The notes: generated from the letters alone by a model not told the origin. A stretch of 64,000 bases of DNA from Nocardia nova SH22a (GCF_000523235.1 NZ_CP006850.1:1178001-1242000), one strand, 5' to 3'; shown: positions 33,238 to 43,660, numbered from the stretch's first letter. Numbers and translations are program-made.

Positions 33238-34788
33238 TCAGGCCGTGGTCGGCAGTTCGGATCCGGCCTGATCGGAGGCTGTCCTGGGCGCACTCTCGGG
33301 TGCGGTGCCGGGGGTGCGCCGGATCAGCACGACACACACCACCGCGCCGATCAGCCCGGCGATGCCGGCGGTGTGCAGGGCGAAGTTCAATCCGGAGGCG
33401 AAGGCGGTGTGCACGGCGTCGGCGACCGCGTCGTGTTGTGCGCCGGGCGCGTGCGCCACGATCTGCCCGCCGCCACCGGAGGCGATGGTCCGCGCCGTCG
33501 CGCCGGAGTCCCCGCCGATTCCGCGTTCGCTCAACACATGTGCCGCACGATTCTGGAATACGGTGCCCAGCAACGCGATTCCGAACACCAGGCCCAGTTG
33601 CCGCGCGGTGTTCACGGCGCCTGCCGCCATACCGCCGCGGGCGACCGGCACCGCCGACATCGCGCTCGACACCAGGATCGGGGTGGCCAGTCCGACGCCG
33701 CATCCGGCCACGACCAGACCCACCTGCAATCGCACCCAGCTGGAGTCGGCGGTCAGAATGCCCTGTGCCGCGGCGCCCGCCGCGATCAACAACAGGCCGA
33801 GGCCGATGATCCAACGCGGATTCGAATCGTGCAGGTTCCGGCCGATCGCGCCGCTGACCACGAATCCGGCCAGTGCCAGGGCGACGGCGCCGGCCAGCCC
33901 GGCCGAGATCGGGCTCATGCCACGGTCGTCCTGCAGCCACAGCGCGGTGTAGAACAGGTAGCCGAAGGCGGCGAAGTTCAGCAGTGCGGAGCCGAGCAGA
34001 ATTCCCGCGAATTCCCGGTTGCGGAGCAGGCGCAGATCCAGAATCGGCTGTGGCACAACGCTTTCAGCGACCACGAAGCCGATCAGCGCGATGGCCGCGA
34101 CGGCGAAGGATCCGAGTACCCGGGTGTCGGACCACCCGCGTGGACCGGCCTCGATGAGCCCATAGGTGACCGCGGCCGCGGCCACGGTGAAGGTGAGAAT
34201 GCCCGCGATATCGAGCCGGCGCTCCCGGTCGATCCGCTCCGGGCCGAAGGTGCGCAGCGACAGCGCGATGGCGAGCACGGCGAGCGGGACATTGACGAAG
34301 AACACCCAGCGCCACGACAACCATTCGGTGAGCACACCGCCCAGGACCGGGCCGATGGCGCCTGCCGCACCCGCCGTCGCACCCCAGACGCCGAAGGCGA
34401 TACCGCGATCCTTACCGCTGGTGTACGCCTTGTTGAGCAGCGCGATGCTGGTGGCGAGCATGGCGGCGCCGCCGACGCCCTGCACGGCGCGCGCGGCGAC
34501 CAGTTCGGGCAGATTCGTGGCGAGACCGGCGACCAGCGAGGCGATCGCGAAAACGCCCAGGCCGTAGAGGTAGATCTTGACATGGCCCAGCCGGTCGGCC
34601 AGGCCGCCCGCACCGAGCAGTACCGCACCCAGTGCCAGGGCGTAGGCATTGACGACCCATTGCAGGTCGGCCAGGTCGGCGTCGAGATCGGCCGACATCT
34701 CGGGGATCGCGACGTTGACGATGGTCACGTCGATCAACAACATCAAGGTGCCCAGCGCCACGGCGCCGAGCGGAACCCATTTTCGCAT
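33238..34788 (-). CDS. MFS exporter, DHA2 family (polyketide export candidate)
   Basis: 516 residues, 14 transmembrane segments. TM1 'VPLGAVALGTLMLLIDVTIVNVAIPEMSADL' is the DHA2 signature; 'AVQGVGGAAMLATSIALLN' and 'GVWGATAGAAGAIGPVLGGVLTEWLSWRWVFFVNVPLAV' are motif C and the TM5 antiporter region. First gene of a minus-strand trio, divergent from the Lrp-type regulator at 34902, so likely controlled by it. Best candidate for efflux of and resistance to the type II polyketide. Confidence 0.87.
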   Translation of the reverse strand: MRKWVPLGAVALGTLMLLIDVTIVNVAIPEMSADLDADLADLQWVVNAYALALGAVLLGAGGLADRLGHVKIYLYGLGVFAIASLVAGLATNLPELVAARAVQGVGGAAMLATSIALLNKAYTSGKDRGIAFGVWGATAGAAGAIGPVLGGVLTEWLSWRWVFFVNVPLAVLAIALSLRTFGPERIDRERRLDIAGILTFTVAAAAVTYGLIEAGPRGWSDTRVLGSFAVAAIALIGFVVAESVVPQPILDLRLLRNREFAGILLGSALLNFAAFGYLFYTALWLQDDRGMSPISAGLAGAVALALAGFVVSGAIGRNLHDSNPRWIIGLGLLLIAAGAAAQGILTADSSWVRLQVGLVVAGCGVGLATPILVSSAMSAVPVARGGMAAGAVNTARQLGLVFGIALLGTVFQNRAAHVLSERGIGGDSGATARTIASGGGGQIVAHAPGAQHDAVADAVHTAFASGLNFALHTAGIAGLIGAVVCVVLIRRTPGTAPESAPRTASDQAGSELPTTA

Positions 34789-34901
34789 GTGTCAGTTCCT
34801 TCGAAGGGGGATGGGGTCCGTGACGGCTCTGTCTGTGAGTTCATGCTCGCAACGGTTTTGATGCATTGACAGATTCCGATCAGAAATTGAGGATTAATTC
34901 C

Positions 34902-35975
34902 ATGTCTCAGTCAGAATCGATGAATTCTGTCAGTGTGGACGATCTGGATATGAAGATCATCCAATGCCTATCGATTTACCATCGTGCGCCGGCCGCGCTG
35001 TTGTCCCAGGTCCTGGGCGCTTCGGAGCAGACCGTCGGCAGGCGCTACCGGCGTCTGGTCGCCGAGGGGGTGCTGCGGATCAGCGGACTGGCCGCCGGGG
35101 AGGATTCGGCGCACAGTTCCTGGACCGTGCGGCTGCGGTGCAATGCGCAGTCGGCGGACCAGATCTGCGCCACGCTGGCCCGCCGTGCCGATGTGTCGTG
35201 GGTATCGATTGCCGCGGGTGGTTCGGAGATCATCTGCAATATCGACTGCCGCACCATGCTCGACCGCGAATCGCTGTTGCTGAACCGGCTGCCGAAAGCC
35301 CGTGCGGTGGACCGGGTCTACGCCCACGAATGGTTGCACGGCTTCACCAAGACGAAGGGCGCGGATTGGCAGGCCTACGGAAATTACCTCACCGACGAGC
35401 AGCTTCGTGAGTTGAGCGCCGACTTGCCCTCCCGGCCGCAGCGCCCCGCGACAGCCGAGATCCTGCCCGAGGATCTTCCGATGCTGAATCTGCTGGCACG
35501 CGACGGGCGGACCAGTGTGGCCCGGCTGGCGCAGGCCGCTCGGATATCGCACGGACGGGCGTCGCGGCGGCTGAATGCCCTGACCGAGAACGGGGCCGTG
35601 GTCTTCGACATCGATCTGGCCTACGAACTGCTGGGATTTCGATCGCTGGCCTATCTCTGGCTGACCGTCCATCCCGAATACCTCGCTGCCGGTGGGCAAC
35701 TCCTGGCCGATCAGCCGGAGGTGCCGTTCGCGGTGGCGGTGACCGGCACCGCGAATCTGCTGGCCTCGGTCGTATGCCGCACGGCCGAGGATCTGTATGC
35801 CTTCATCACGACGAAAGTGCGTCTGCTGGAAGGACTGACGATGGTCGAGACCTCGCCGGTGATCCGGACGGTGAAGCAGGCCGGGGCCCTGCGCAACGGT
35901 CTGCGTCTGGCCGTGGCCCCGGCCGCTGCGAGCGAGTCCGCCTCGGGCTATCCGAAACCTATCGGTGCTATTTGA
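34902..35975 (+). CDS. Lrp/AsnC-type regulator with two HTH domains
   Basis: 357 residues from ATG 34902, with GAGGA eight bases upstream. Two Lrp-type units are visible: the first HTH '[46 protein letters not shown]' (~10-60) with a ligand-type domain, and a second HTH '[46 protein letters not shown]' (~195-240) with a further RAM-like domain. Duplicated Lrp proteins are common in actinomycete clusters. It is divergent from the exporter operon and its stop overlaps the acyl-CoA carboxylase gene by 8 bp. Likely local regulator of the exporter and/or PKS genes. Confidence 0.85.
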   Translation: MSQSESMNSVSVDDLDMKIIQCLSIYHRAPAALLSQVLGASEQTVGRRYRRLVAEGVLRISGLAAGEDSAHSSWTVRLRCNAQSADQICATLARRADVSWVSIAAGGSEIICNIDCRTMLDRESLLLNRLPKARAVDRVYAHEWLHGFTKTKGADWQAYGNYLTDEQLRELSADLPSRPQRPATAEILPEDLPMLNLLARDGRTSVARLAQAARISHGRASRRLNALTENGAVVFDIDLAYELLGFRSLAYLWLTVHPEYLAAGGQLLADQPEVPFAVAVTGTANLLASVVCRTAEDLYAFITTKVRLLEGLTMVETSPVIRTVKQAGALRNGLRLAVAPAAASESASGYPKPIGAI

Positions 35976-37737
35976 TTTCGGTGAGCACGGTGCCCTGGGT
36001 GATGGCGGCTCCGGCTTCGACCGCGAGGCCGGTGACGACACCGGCTTTGTGGGCGTTGACGGGGTTCTCCATCTTCATGGCCTCGAGGACGGCGATCAGG
36101 TCACCGGCCTCGACGGACTGGCCTTCCTCGACCGCGACCTTGACCACGGTGCCCTGCATGGGCGCGGTCACCGCGTCGCCGGAAGCGGCCGAGTTGCCCG
36201 CGCCGCCACGTTTACGCGGCCTCGGCTTCTGGTGTGCCGCACCGCCGTTGTTGCCGACGGTGATCCGACCGGGCATCGATACTTCGACTCTGCGGCCGCC
36301 GACTTCGACGACGACGGTCTGGCGCGGGGCCTCGTCCTCGTCCTCGATCGGTTGTCCGCCGGTGTAGGGCTCGATCGTGTTGTCCCACTCGTTCTCGATC
36401 CACTTGGTGTAGACGTCGAATGTTTCGGAACCGTCAGCGTTTACGTGACCGATGAACGCGGGGTTGGTGACGATATGACGATCGAACGGGATCACCGTCG
36501 CCAAACCCTCGATGTGGTACTCGGCCAGCGCACGCGCCGCCCGCTCCAAAGCCTGGGTCCGGTCCTCACCGGTCACGATCAACTTGGCCAGCATCGAGTC
36601 GAACTGACCACCGATCACACTGCCCTCGACCACACCCGAATCCACGCGCACACCCGGACCGGTCGGCTCCTTGTACACCGTCACCGGACCGGGAGCGGGC
36701 AGGAAGTTACGGCCCGCGTCCTCACCATTGATCCGGAACTCGATCGAATGCCCACGCGGAGTCGGATCCTCGGTGATCGTGAGTTCCTCACCATTGGCGA
36801 TACGGAACTGCCAGCGCACCAGATCCAGGCCCGAGGTCTCCTCGGTGACGGGATGCTCGACCTGCAGGCGGGTGTTGACCTCGAGGAACGACACGGTCTC
36901 GCCCTGCACCAGATACTCCACCGTGCCGGCACCGTAGTAACCGGCTTCCTTGCAGATCCGCTTCGCGGACTCGTGGATCTCGGCGCGGACCTCGTCGGAC
37001 AGGAACGGGGCCGGGGCCTCCTCGACCAGCTTCTGGAAACGCCGCTGTAGCGAGCAGTCACGGGTTCCGGCCACGATCACGTTCCCGTGCTGGTCGGCCA
37101 GGACCTGGGCCTCGACGTGGCGGGCCTTGTCCAGATACTGCTCCACGAAGCACTCGCCACGCCCGAACGCGGCGGTGGCCTCACGGGTCGCGGACTCGAA
37201 CAGTTCCGGGATCTCCTCGATGGTGTGGGCGACCTTCATACCGCGGCCACCACCACCGAACGCGGCCTTGATGGCCACCGGCACCCCGTACTGCTTCGCG
37301 AACTCCACCACCTCGGTCGCGTCCTTCACCGGGTCCTTCGTGCCCGCAGCCATCGGCGCGGACGCACGCTCGGCGATATGGCGGGCGGTGACCTTGTCCC
37401 CGAGGTCGCGGATGGACTGCGGCGACGGACCGATCCAAATCAACCCGGCATCCAGCACGGCCTGCGCGAAATCGGCGTTCTCCGAGAGGAATCCGTAGCC
37501 GGGGTGGATGGCGTCGGCGCCCGATTTGCGGGCCGCGTCGAGAATCTTGTCGAACACCAGGTACGACTCCGCCGACGTCTGACCGCCCAACGCGAACGCC
37601 TCGTCCGCCAACCCGACGAACGGCGCTCCCGCATCCGGTTCCGCGTACACGGCAACACTGGCGATACCGGCATCCTTCGCGGCCCGGATCACACGCACCG
37701 CGATCTCGCCGCGGTTGGCTATCAACACTTTTCGCAT
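35968..37737 (-). CDS. Acyl-CoA carboxylase alpha subunit (biotin carboxylase + BCCP)
   Basis: 589 residues. Biotin carboxylase domain (1-450) starts '[24 protein letters not shown]' and includes ATP-grasp '[14 protein letters not shown]' and '[15 protein letters not shown]'. The C-terminal biotinyl domain carries '[10 protein letters not shown]' with biotinylated Lys555. It carboxylates its own biotin for transfer by the beta subunit at 37971. ATG at 37737 follows AGGAG. As the last gene of the 13-gene PKS run, with AccE and AccD beside it, it would supply malonyl-CoA (or a substituted extender) for polyketide synthesis; it could also be the main housekeeping AccA3 homologue. Confidence 0.9.
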   Translation of the reverse strand: MRKVLIANRGEIAVRVIRAAKDAGIASVAVYAEPDAGAPFVGLADEAFALGGQTSAESYLVFDKILDAARKSGADAIHPGYGFLSENADFAQAVLDAGLIWIGPSPQSIRDLGDKVTARHIAERASAPMAAGTKDPVKDATEVVEFAKQYGVPVAIKAAFGGGGRGMKVAHTIEEIPELFESATREATAAFGRGECFVEQYLDKARHVEAQVLADQHGNVIVAGTRDCSLQRRFQKLVEEAPAPFLSDEVRAEIHESAKRICKEAGYYGAGTVEYLVQGETVSFLEVNTRLQVEHPVTEETSGLDLVRWQFRIANGEELTITEDPTPRGHSIEFRINGEDAGRNFLPAPGPVTVYKEPTGPGVRVDSGVVEGSVIGGQFDSMLAKLIVTGEDRTQALERAARALAEYHIEGLATVIPFDRHIVTNPAFIGHVNADGSETFDVYTKWIENEWDNTIEPYTGGQPIEDEDEAPRQTVVVEVGGRRVEVSMPGRITVGNNGGAAHQKPRPRKRGGAGNSAASGDAVTAPMQGTVVKVAVEEGQSVEAGDLIAVLEAMKMENPVNAHKAGVVTGLAVEAGAAITQGTVLTEIK

Positions 37738-37752
37738 GACATCTCCTGGCAC

Positions 37753-37950
37753 TCAGGCGGCGCGCAACCAGCTGTTGGCAGACAGGAAGACCGTGTGCCG
37801 TTCGGGACGCAGCCAGGTCGCGGGCGCCGGGCGCAGCACCCGGTGCTCGGATTCGGCTCCGGCGTACAGCAGCAGCGCCACGATCAGAGCCGCCAGCTCC
37901 GTGTCGTCCGGACATCCACGTTCGATGCGAATTCCGATGGCGTCGTTCAT
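37753..37950 (-). CDS. Acyl-CoA carboxylase epsilon subunit
   Basis: 65 residues, 'IRIERGCPDDTELAALIVALLLYAGA...' is the start of the AccE consensus ('RG.P...ELAAL.A.L'), and 'WLRPERHTVFLSANSWLRAA' ends with the usual W-containing tail. This small subunit stabilises alpha-beta acyl-CoA carboxylase complexes in actinobacteria. ATG 37950 with GAGG upstream is preferred; a GTG at 37974 overlapping the AccD stop (GTGA) is the alternative. Confidence 0.85.
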   Translation of the reverse strand: MNDAIGIRIERGCPDDTELAALIVALLLYAGAESEHRVLRPAPATWLRPERHTVFLSANSWLRAA

Positions 37951-37970
37951 GATTGCCTCGTCTCTGGGTG

Positions 37971-39512
37971 TCACAGCGGTGGATTGCCGTGCTTGCGCAG
38001 CGGCAGATCGGCATGTTTGGTACGCAGCATGGCCAGGCCGCGGATCAGCGCCGACCGGGTGTCGGCGGGATCGATCACCTCATCGACGAGGCCCAGTTCG
38101 GCCGCGAAGTACGGGTGGACGAGCTCGTCCCGGTATTGCCGGATGCGCTCCTCGCGCAGAGTGCCCGGGTCCTCGGCGGTCTTCAGTTCCTTGCGGCACA
38201 CGACCTCCACGGCCCCGTCGGCGCCCATGACCGCGATCTCGTTGGTCGGCCACGCCAGGGCGAGATCGGCGCCGATCGAACGGGAGTCCATCACGATGTA
38301 GGCGCCGCCGAAGGCCTTCCGCAGCACCAGCGAGATACGTGGCACGGTCGCATTGCAGTACGCGGACAGCAATTTCGCGCCGTGCCGGATGACGCCGCCG
38401 TGCTCCTGCCCGACGCCCGGGAGGAATCCGGGAACGTCGACGAGGGTCACCAGAGCGATATTGAAGCAATCGCAGGTCTGTACGAAGCGGGCCGCCTTCT
38501 CCGACGCGGCGATGTCGAGGGCGCCGGCCAGCGCATTCGGCTGGCTGGCAACGATTCCCACGACCTGGCCGTCGAGTCTGGCGAACGCGCACACCACATT
38601 GCTCGCCCACTGGTCCTGCACCTCGAACAGGATGCCGTCGTCGACGATCTCCTCGATCACCGCATGCATGTCGTAGGGCCGGTTTCCGTCCACCGGAACC
38701 AGGTCGTAGAGCGCGTCGTTGCGGCGGTCGGCGGGATCGGTGCAGGGCGCCGCGGGTGGTTGTTCGCGGCTGTTCGACGGCAGCATCGACAACAGCAGTC
38801 GCACATCGTGCAGACAGGTCTGCTCGTCGTCGTAGGCGAAGTGCGCCAGTCCCGACCCTCGGGTGTGGACCTCGGTGCCACCGAGTTCTTCCATGGTCAC
38901 CTTCTCGCCGGTGACGGCGGCGATCACATCCGGACCGGTGAGGAACATCTGCGCGATACCGCGCACCATGAAGACGAAATCGGTCAGTGCCGGACTGTAG
39001 GCGGCCCCACCGGCGCACGGCCCGAGCATCACGCTGAGCTGTGGAATCACCCCGGACGCGCGGGCATTGCGGCGGAATATCCCACCGAATCCCGCCAATG
39101 CGGTCACGCCCTCCTGAATGCGGGCGCCGGCGCTGTCGTTGAGCGCCACCAGCGGCGCGCCGGTGGCCATCGCCAGATCCATGACCTTGTGGATCTTGGC
39201 CGCGTGCGCCTCGCCCAGGGCACCGCCCAGAATGCGGAAGTCCTGGGCGTAGACGAAGACGGTGCGGCCGTAGACGGTGCCCCACCCGGTCACCACACCG
39301 TCGGTGTGCGGGCGTCGCTGTGCCATCGCGAACCCGGCACCGCGGCCCCGCCGCAGGCTTTCCACCTCCTGGAACGATCCCTTGTCGAGTAGCATCTCGA
39401 TGCGCTCGCGGGCGGTCGACTTGCCCTGATCGTGTTGGCGCGCGGTGGCCTCGGCGGAGGAATTCACCACCGACTGCCGCAGTTCCGTCAGTTCGGCGAC
39501 GGCTCGATACAT
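37971..39512 (-). CDS. Acyl-CoA carboxylase beta subunit (carboxyltransferase)
   Basis: 513 residues. 'KSTARERIEMLLDKGSFQEVESL', 'VYAQDFRILGGALGEAHAAKIHKVMDLAMATGAPLVALNDSAGARIQEGV', and 'LVDVPGFLPGVGQEHGGVIRHGAKLLSAY' with 'KAFGGAYIVM' are the N- and C-terminal crotonase-fold halves of an AccD5-like carboxyltransferase. Transfers CO2 from biotin to acetyl- or propionyl-CoA. ATG at 39512; its GAGGAG lies inside the end of the upstream dienelactone-hydrolase gene, two bases away, so translation is coupled. Substrate preference cannot be read reliably. Confidence 0.9.
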   Translation of the reverse strand: MYRAVAELTELRQSVVNSSAEATARQHDQGKSTARERIEMLLDKGSFQEVESLRRGRGAGFAMAQRRPHTDGVVTGWGTVYGRTVFVYAQDFRILGGALGEAHAAKIHKVMDLAMATGAPLVALNDSAGARIQEGVTALAGFGGIFRRNARASGVIPQLSVMLGPCAGGAAYSPALTDFVFMVRGIAQMFLTGPDVIAAVTGEKVTMEELGGTEVHTRGSGLAHFAYDDEQTCLHDVRLLLSMLPSNSREQPPAAPCTDPADRRNDALYDLVPVDGNRPYDMHAVIEEIVDDGILFEVQDQWASNVVCAFARLDGQVVGIVASQPNALAGALDIAASEKAARFVQTCDCFNIALVTLVDVPGFLPGVGQEHGGVIRHGAKLLSAYCNATVPRISLVLRKAFGGAYIVMDSRSIGADLALAWPTNEIAVMGADGAVEVVCRKELKTAEDPGTLREERIRQYRDELVHPYFAAELGLVDEVIDPADTRSALIRGLAMLRTKHADLPLRKHGNPPL

Positions 39513-39514
39513 GA

Positions 39515-40240
39515 TTACTCCTCGGCGTCGGGGCCCGGGGTGCCGGGCCGCAGATGGGTGTCGAAGAAGTCGAAGACCCGGCGCCAGGCGTCCTCGGCGG
39601 CGCCCTGCTGGTAACCGAATCCGGTGACCCGCAGCACGGGTGTCATCGGACCAGCGTTCCAGTGGTTGGCGAAGCCGTGGCCGACGCCGGGATAGGTCTT
39701 CACATCGTGCGGAATGTCGTTGTGCGCCAAGGCCGTGGCGAGTTTGTCGCCGGCGCCGATGAGTGAGGGATCGCGGCGGCCGAAGCTGCCGACCACCGGA
39801 CAACTGCCGCGCAGCGCCTCCTGCGGATTCTTCGGCAGATTGCCGTAGAACGGCGCCGAGGCATCGAATCCGTCCGTCGCGGTGGCGAGGGCGAAGCCGC
39901 CGCCGATGCAGAATCCCACCACACCGACGCGTCCGGTGCAGTCCGCCTGCCCCTTCAGATATTCCCGGGCCGCGGTGATCCGGTCGAATGCGATGCCGTG
40001 CCCGCGGTTGAAATCGCGGAACAATCCCACCAGGCACCGCGGCCCGCTGCCGTCGGTGAGCCGGGGCGCCACCGTCAGATATCCCGCCGCGGCGACGGTG
40101 CGGGTGATCTCGCGCAGATCGTCGTTGACACCCAGGACGTCGTGGATGACGACCACGCCCGGCCAGGGGCCCGAGCCTTCGGGCCGGACGAGTTCGGCAT
40201 CGATGACGCCGTGCGGTGTGTCGATACGGGTCTGGTTCAT
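39515..40240 (-). CDS. Dienelactone hydrolase family protein
   Basis: 241 residues. 'WPGVVVIHDVLGVNDDLREITRTVAAAGYLTVAPRL' is the N-terminal half; the elbow 'VGVVGFCIGGGFALA' has the Cys nucleophile typical of dienelactone hydrolases; 'GSFGRRDPSL' and 'YPGVGHGFANHWN' provide Asp and His. Within the polyketide operon it could open lactones or hydrolyse a cyclic ester intermediate. ATG overlaps the stop of the ligase gene (ATGA). Confidence 0.87.
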   Translation of the reverse strand: MNQTRIDTPHGVIDAELVRPEGSGPWPGVVVIHDVLGVNDDLREITRTVAAAGYLTVAPRLTDGSGPRCLVGLFRDFNRGHGIAFDRITAAREYLKGQADCTGRVGVVGFCIGGGFALATATDGFDASAPFYGNLPKNPQEALRGSCPVVGSFGRRDPSLIGAGDKLATALAHNDIPHDVKTYPGVGHGFANHWNAGPMTPVLRVTGFGYQQGAAEDAWRRVFDFFDTHLRPGTPGPDAEE

Positions 40241-41799
40241 TGCGCTTCTCCTCGTGCGATGTCGGACAGAGCGGCGCGGTCGACCTTCCCGTTGGGGAGG
40301 CGTGGCAGCCGCTCCACTCGTTGGATCGAACTCAATTGTGCTGCTTCGGCGTAGGTCTCGCGCAGTTCCTCGGGATCACCGGCGGACACCACGAATCCGG
40401 CCAGCCGGGTTCGATCGCCGTCGCGGAAACCCACCACCTCGCATTCGTCGACCCCCGGATGCGATTCCAGAGCACGACGTATCGCCGAGGGCGAGACGAC
40501 CTCGTCACCGTGGCGGACCAGATCGCGAATGCGGTCGATCACGCTGAGCAGGCCGTCGGAGTCCAGTTGTCCGTAATCGCCGGTGGGGAACCAGGTTCCG
40601 GGCGTGCTCTCGATGCGTGCGCCGTTGTAGTAGCCGAGCATGATGGCGGGGCCGGAGGCCCAGATCTGGCCGGGTGCGCCGTTCGGAACCGGATCCGGCC
40701 GGTCGTCGTCCAGTCCGGCGATGCGGATCGCGACACCGCCGACGGGAGTCCCCACCGAACCGACTCGCTCGGATCCGGCACGTTCGGTACTGATCAGCGA
40801 GGTCGTCTCGGTCAGCCCGTAACCCTGCCAGCAGGGCAGCCCCAGCACCGAACGTATGCGCCGATTGGCACGGGCCGACAGAGCGGTGCTACCGGAGCCG
40901 ATCATCCGCAGATGCCGAATGCCGGTGGTATCGAAGGCCGGATCGGCCGCGAGTTGTTCCAGCCGCACCGGCAGCGAATACAGATGGGTGGCGCGCAACT
41001 GATCGGCCACCTCCACCGACCGGCGCACATGGGAGTGTCCCGCCAGGATCTGGCGCAGGCCGACCCGGACCGAGGCGTTCATGTGCATCGGGTAGTAGAT
41101 GGGGCGACTGTGCGCGAGACCGTCACCGTCGGCCAGGGCGTGCGCTCCGGCCAGTTGTTCCGCATTGGCCCGAATATTGGTGTGGCTGTAGCAGACCGCC
41201 TTGGCGGGGCCGGTGGAGCCGCTGGTGAACATGAGTGCCGCGGCATCCTCCGGTAGTCCGGGATCCCGATCGGCGCGCTCCGTGGTGCGGACCAGCCAAC
41301 CGGCGTCGATCCGCACGACCTCCTGCAGCAGCGCCGTGATCCGCTCCTCGCGCAGCGCCTTGGCCAGAAACTGTTCCAGCCCGCGTTCGCTGACCAGTAC
41401 CGCGGCCGGGCGCGACAGTTCCAGGACATGGGCCAGAGCCTGCGCCGGCAGGAGCGGATTGATCGGCGCCACCACGTTGCCGCTGCGGATTCCGCCGTAG
41501 TAGCAGGCCGGGAAGGAGGGGTCGAGATCGGCGACGACGCCGACCACCCGGCCGGTCCCGACCGTGCCCGCCAGTGTCCGGGCCACCGAGTCGGCCAGAT
41601 CATCCAGGGTTCGGAAGGTCAGCACCGACGATTCGGTCTGCACCGCGGTGCGCGGTCCGTGCGTGCGGGCCGCCTCGGTGAGCAGCCCGTCGACGGTTCC
41701 GGAGGTGTCGGCCGGGGCGGGCGCGCCGCACAGCCAGGAGACGGCAGGGTCCGGCCGTAGCGCCGCCGGCGTGACGGTGATCGTGCTATCGCTGTTCAT
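40237..41799 (-). CDS. Acyl-CoA ligase (ANL superfamily)
   Basis: 520 residues. The adenylation motif 'AALMFTSGSTGPAKAVCYSHTNI' is the P-loop-like ANL signature; 'GYGLTETTSLIS', 'TGDYGQLDSDGLLSVIDRIRDLV' and 'PNGKVDRAAL' (with the catalytic Lys) complete the core. It activates an acid as acyl-AMP and thioester. In this operon it may load a starter unit onto CoA or the ACP, or activate a tailoring acid. It overlaps the DLH gene (ATGA) and follows the MBL gene by 14 bp. Confidence 0.88.
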   Translation of the reverse strand: MNSDSTITVTPAALRPDPAVSWLCGAPAPADTSGTVDGLLTEAARTHGPRTAVQTESSVLTFRTLDDLADSVARTLAGTVGTGRVVGVVADLDPSFPACYYGGIRSGNVVAPINPLLPAQALAHVLELSRPAAVLVSERGLEQFLAKALREERITALLQEVVRIDAGWLVRTTERADRDPGLPEDAAALMFTSGSTGPAKAVCYSHTNIRANAEQLAGAHALADGDGLAHSRPIYYPMHMNASVRVGLRQILAGHSHVRRSVEVADQLRATHLYSLPVRLEQLAADPAFDTTGIRHLRMIGSGSTALSARANRRIRSVLGLPCWQGYGLTETTSLISTERAGSERVGSVGTPVGGVAIRIAGLDDDRPDPVPNGAPGQIWASGPAIMLGYYNGARIESTPGTWFPTGDYGQLDSDGLLSVIDRIRDLVRHGDEVVSPSAIRRALESHPGVDECEVVGFRDGDRTRLAGFVVSAGDPEELRETYAEAAQLSSIQRVERLPRLPNGKVDRAALSDIARGEAQ

Positions 41800-41813
41800 C
41801 TTTCGTCCTCGTA

Positions 41814-42755
41814 TCAGGCGGCGCAGTGAGGCAGCACGCCGCCGTTGAAAGTGACCATCTCGCCGAAGACCGACACCACATCGAGTTCCTCGCCCGGGGC
41901 GGCGCCGCCGAGTTCGGCGTAGGCGCGGTGCAGATTGCCCACCAGCCGCTCCGGATCGCTCCAGCCGGCGATCTCGGCCGGGGCCTCGGCATGCCGCGCG
42001 ACATCGAGCGGGGCCTGACCGGCGCGCACACCCACCACCGAGATGGCGGCGATCCAGTCCAGATAGCGCGCCGTCACATCGAGCAGTGCGGGCCCGGCGA
42101 TCGGGCCGTGTCCCGGGACGATCACGCGCGGGCGCAGTGCCCGCATCGCCTCGACCGCGCGCTGCATCCCGTCCAGCGAGCCCATCAGGAAGAACGGCGT
42201 GCATTCCGACATCAGCAGGTCGCCGCTGAACAGCACTCGCTCCTCGGGCAGCCAGACCGCCACATCGCCACGGGTGTGCGCGGGGCCGAGGTGGATCAGT
42301 TCCACCGTCCGGCCGTTGTGCAGGGTCAGCCGATCGTCGAAGGTGGTGTCCGGCAACCGCAATGCCACCGGACCCCAGTCGATGTCCGGCCACAGCCCGG
42401 TCAGTGCCGTGCCGTTGGCGGCCATGTCCGCGCGGGTCAGCCGATGCGCCAGGATCCGGGTGCGGTCGGGGAACAGGCGGTTGCCGAAGACGTGATCGCC
42501 GTGGAAGTGGGTGTTCACCAGGTCGGTTACCGGCGCGATGTCCAGATCCGCGACGGCGGCGAGCTGAGCCAGCGTGCGGGCCTCGGTGGCACAGGTGTCG
42601 ATGACCACGGTGGTGTCGGGCCCGGCGATCACCCCGCAGTTGTTGACACACCACCCGGCGTGCTCCTGGAGATAGGCGAACACGCCGGGGGCGAGTTCGA
42701 ACATCGCCGGAGCCGCGGGCAGTGCGGTGGGCGCACCGGCCGGAAGCACGGTCAT
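41814..42755 (-). CDS. Metallo-beta-lactamase-fold hydrolase, polyketide cyclase/thioesterase candidate
   Basis: 313 residues. Zn-binding motif 'NTHFHGDH' (His83, His85, Asp87, His88), 'LGPAHTRGDVAVWLPEERVLFSGDLL' and 'VPGHGPI'. The fold is that of ActIV-type second-ring cyclase/thioesterases in type II polyketide pathways, and the gene overlaps the aromatase/cyclase gene (ATGA with 42752). The role of releasing or cyclising the chain is inferred from this context; the fold alone is broad. Confidence 0.85.
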   Translation of the reverse strand: MTVLPAGAPTALPAAPAMFELAPGVFAYLQEHAGWCVNNCGVIAGPDTTVVIDTCATEARTLAQLAAVADLDIAPVTDLVNTHFHGDHVFGNRLFPDRTRILAHRLTRADMAANGTALTGLWPDIDWGPVALRLPDTTFDDRLTLHNGRTVELIHLGPAHTRGDVAVWLPEERVLFSGDLLMSECTPFFLMGSLDGMQRAVEAMRALRPRVIVPGHGPIAGPALLDVTARYLDWIAAISVVGVRAGQAPLDVARHAEAPAEIAGWSDPERLVGNLHRAYAELGGAAPGEELDVVSVFGEMVTFNGGVLPHCAA

Positions 42756-43660
42756 CGCGCCCCGCTTCCGAGTCGCTGCCGTGCGATTCGCATCGTGGAC
42801 ATACTGTTGTCGCTCAGTGCGTTTCGCGCCTTGTCGAGGTTGGCTTGCTGCAGTTCCGCGGTCGCGTGCTCGGGACGCAGCCGGATGGTGTGCGAGGAGG
42901 TCAGGACGGTGTCGGCGCCGGTGGCATCGATGGTCCAGCTGCCCAGGTGCAGATCCAGCAGCGGCGGCAGAGTCAGCTGCTTGTATTCGATCCTGCTGTG
43001 CCCGTCGGTGATTCGAATCGACATCGTGTCGTGCACCCCCACACTGGAGCGGGTCGTCATGGTGAGCGCGTGGATGCCCTCCTCGAACTCCCGGATGTCG
43101 ATCGCCTGCACATGCGGTAGTTCATCGGTCCACCGCTGTGCGTCCCAGATGAATTCGTGCACCGCCTTGGGGTCGGCGGCGATACGGATCGAATCGGAGA
43201 AGGTCCGTACCTCCGCGGCGCCGGACAGTCGCTCCGCCAGGGTCTTCAGTCCCGCGAGTTCCGTCCGGCTGTTCTCGTCGGTCACCCGCTCGATCCACTG
43301 CAGCGTGTGCGGGTCGTCGTCGGCAGCCGAGAAGCTGTGCTCCAGTACGAGAGTCGTGCGTTCGGCCGAGACCGGCCGGACGGTCCACACGCCGGTCATG
43401 GCGGCGATCGGTGCGGCGGGCGCGGTCTGACGGAACACGATCCGCCCGGCCGCATCGTCGAGCTCCCGCACGGAGGTCCAGGATTTGACGTCGTCGCCGG
43501 CCCGCGCCCAGATCCGCAACATCTCCGAATCCGTTGAGCGGTGCAGATATTCGACACGGAGGGTGGGCGCGAGCAGCTCCGGCCAGTATTCGGCGCGGGC
43601 GAGCAGATCGTAGACGGCCGAGGAGCCGGCCTCGATATCGATGGAATGTATGGTGTCCAT
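42752..43660 (-). CDS. Didomain aromatase/cyclase (SRPBCC)
   Basis: 302 residues composed of two START/Bet v1-like halves (about 1-148 and 155-302): 'HSIDIEAGSSAVYDLLARAEYWPELLAPTLRVEYLHRS' begins the first and 'TFSDSIRIAADPKAVHEFIWDAQRWTDELPHVQAIDIREF' the second. This is the didomain ARO/CYC architecture of type II PKS, which cyclises and aromatises the first ring, usually after C9 ketoreduction. It follows the ketoreductase gene by 30 bp. Confidence 0.9.
   Translation of the reverse strand: MDTIHSIDIEAGSSAVYDLLARAEYWPELLAPTLRVEYLHRSTDSEMLRIWARAGDDVKSWTSVRELDDAAGRIVFRQTAPAAPIAAMTGVWTVRPVSAERTTLVLEHSFSAADDDPHTLQWIERVTDENSRTELAGLKTLAERLSGAAEVRTFSDSIRIAADPKAVHEFIWDAQRWTDELPHVQAIDIREFEEGIHALTMTTRSSVGVHDTMSIRITDGHSRIEYKQLTLPPLLDLHLGSWTIDATGADTVLTSSHTIRLRPEHATAELQQANLDKARNALSDNSMSTMRIARQRLGSGAR

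Noticed and set aside
32771..33940. 389-codon minus-strand frame extending the DUF4267-like gene
   Set aside because: The upstream part is the antisense shadow of the DHA2 exporter; the real protein starts at ATG 33202.
34866..34901. TTG start at 34866 for the Lrp-type regulator
   Set aside because: TTGACA there reads better as a promoter element, and the ATG at 34902 has a good ribosome-binding site.
37971..40037. 688-codon frame suggesting a fusion of DLH-shadow and carboxyltransferase
   Set aside because: The first 175 codons lie out of frame over the dienelactone-hydrolase gene; GAGGAG plus ATG at 39512 marks the true start.
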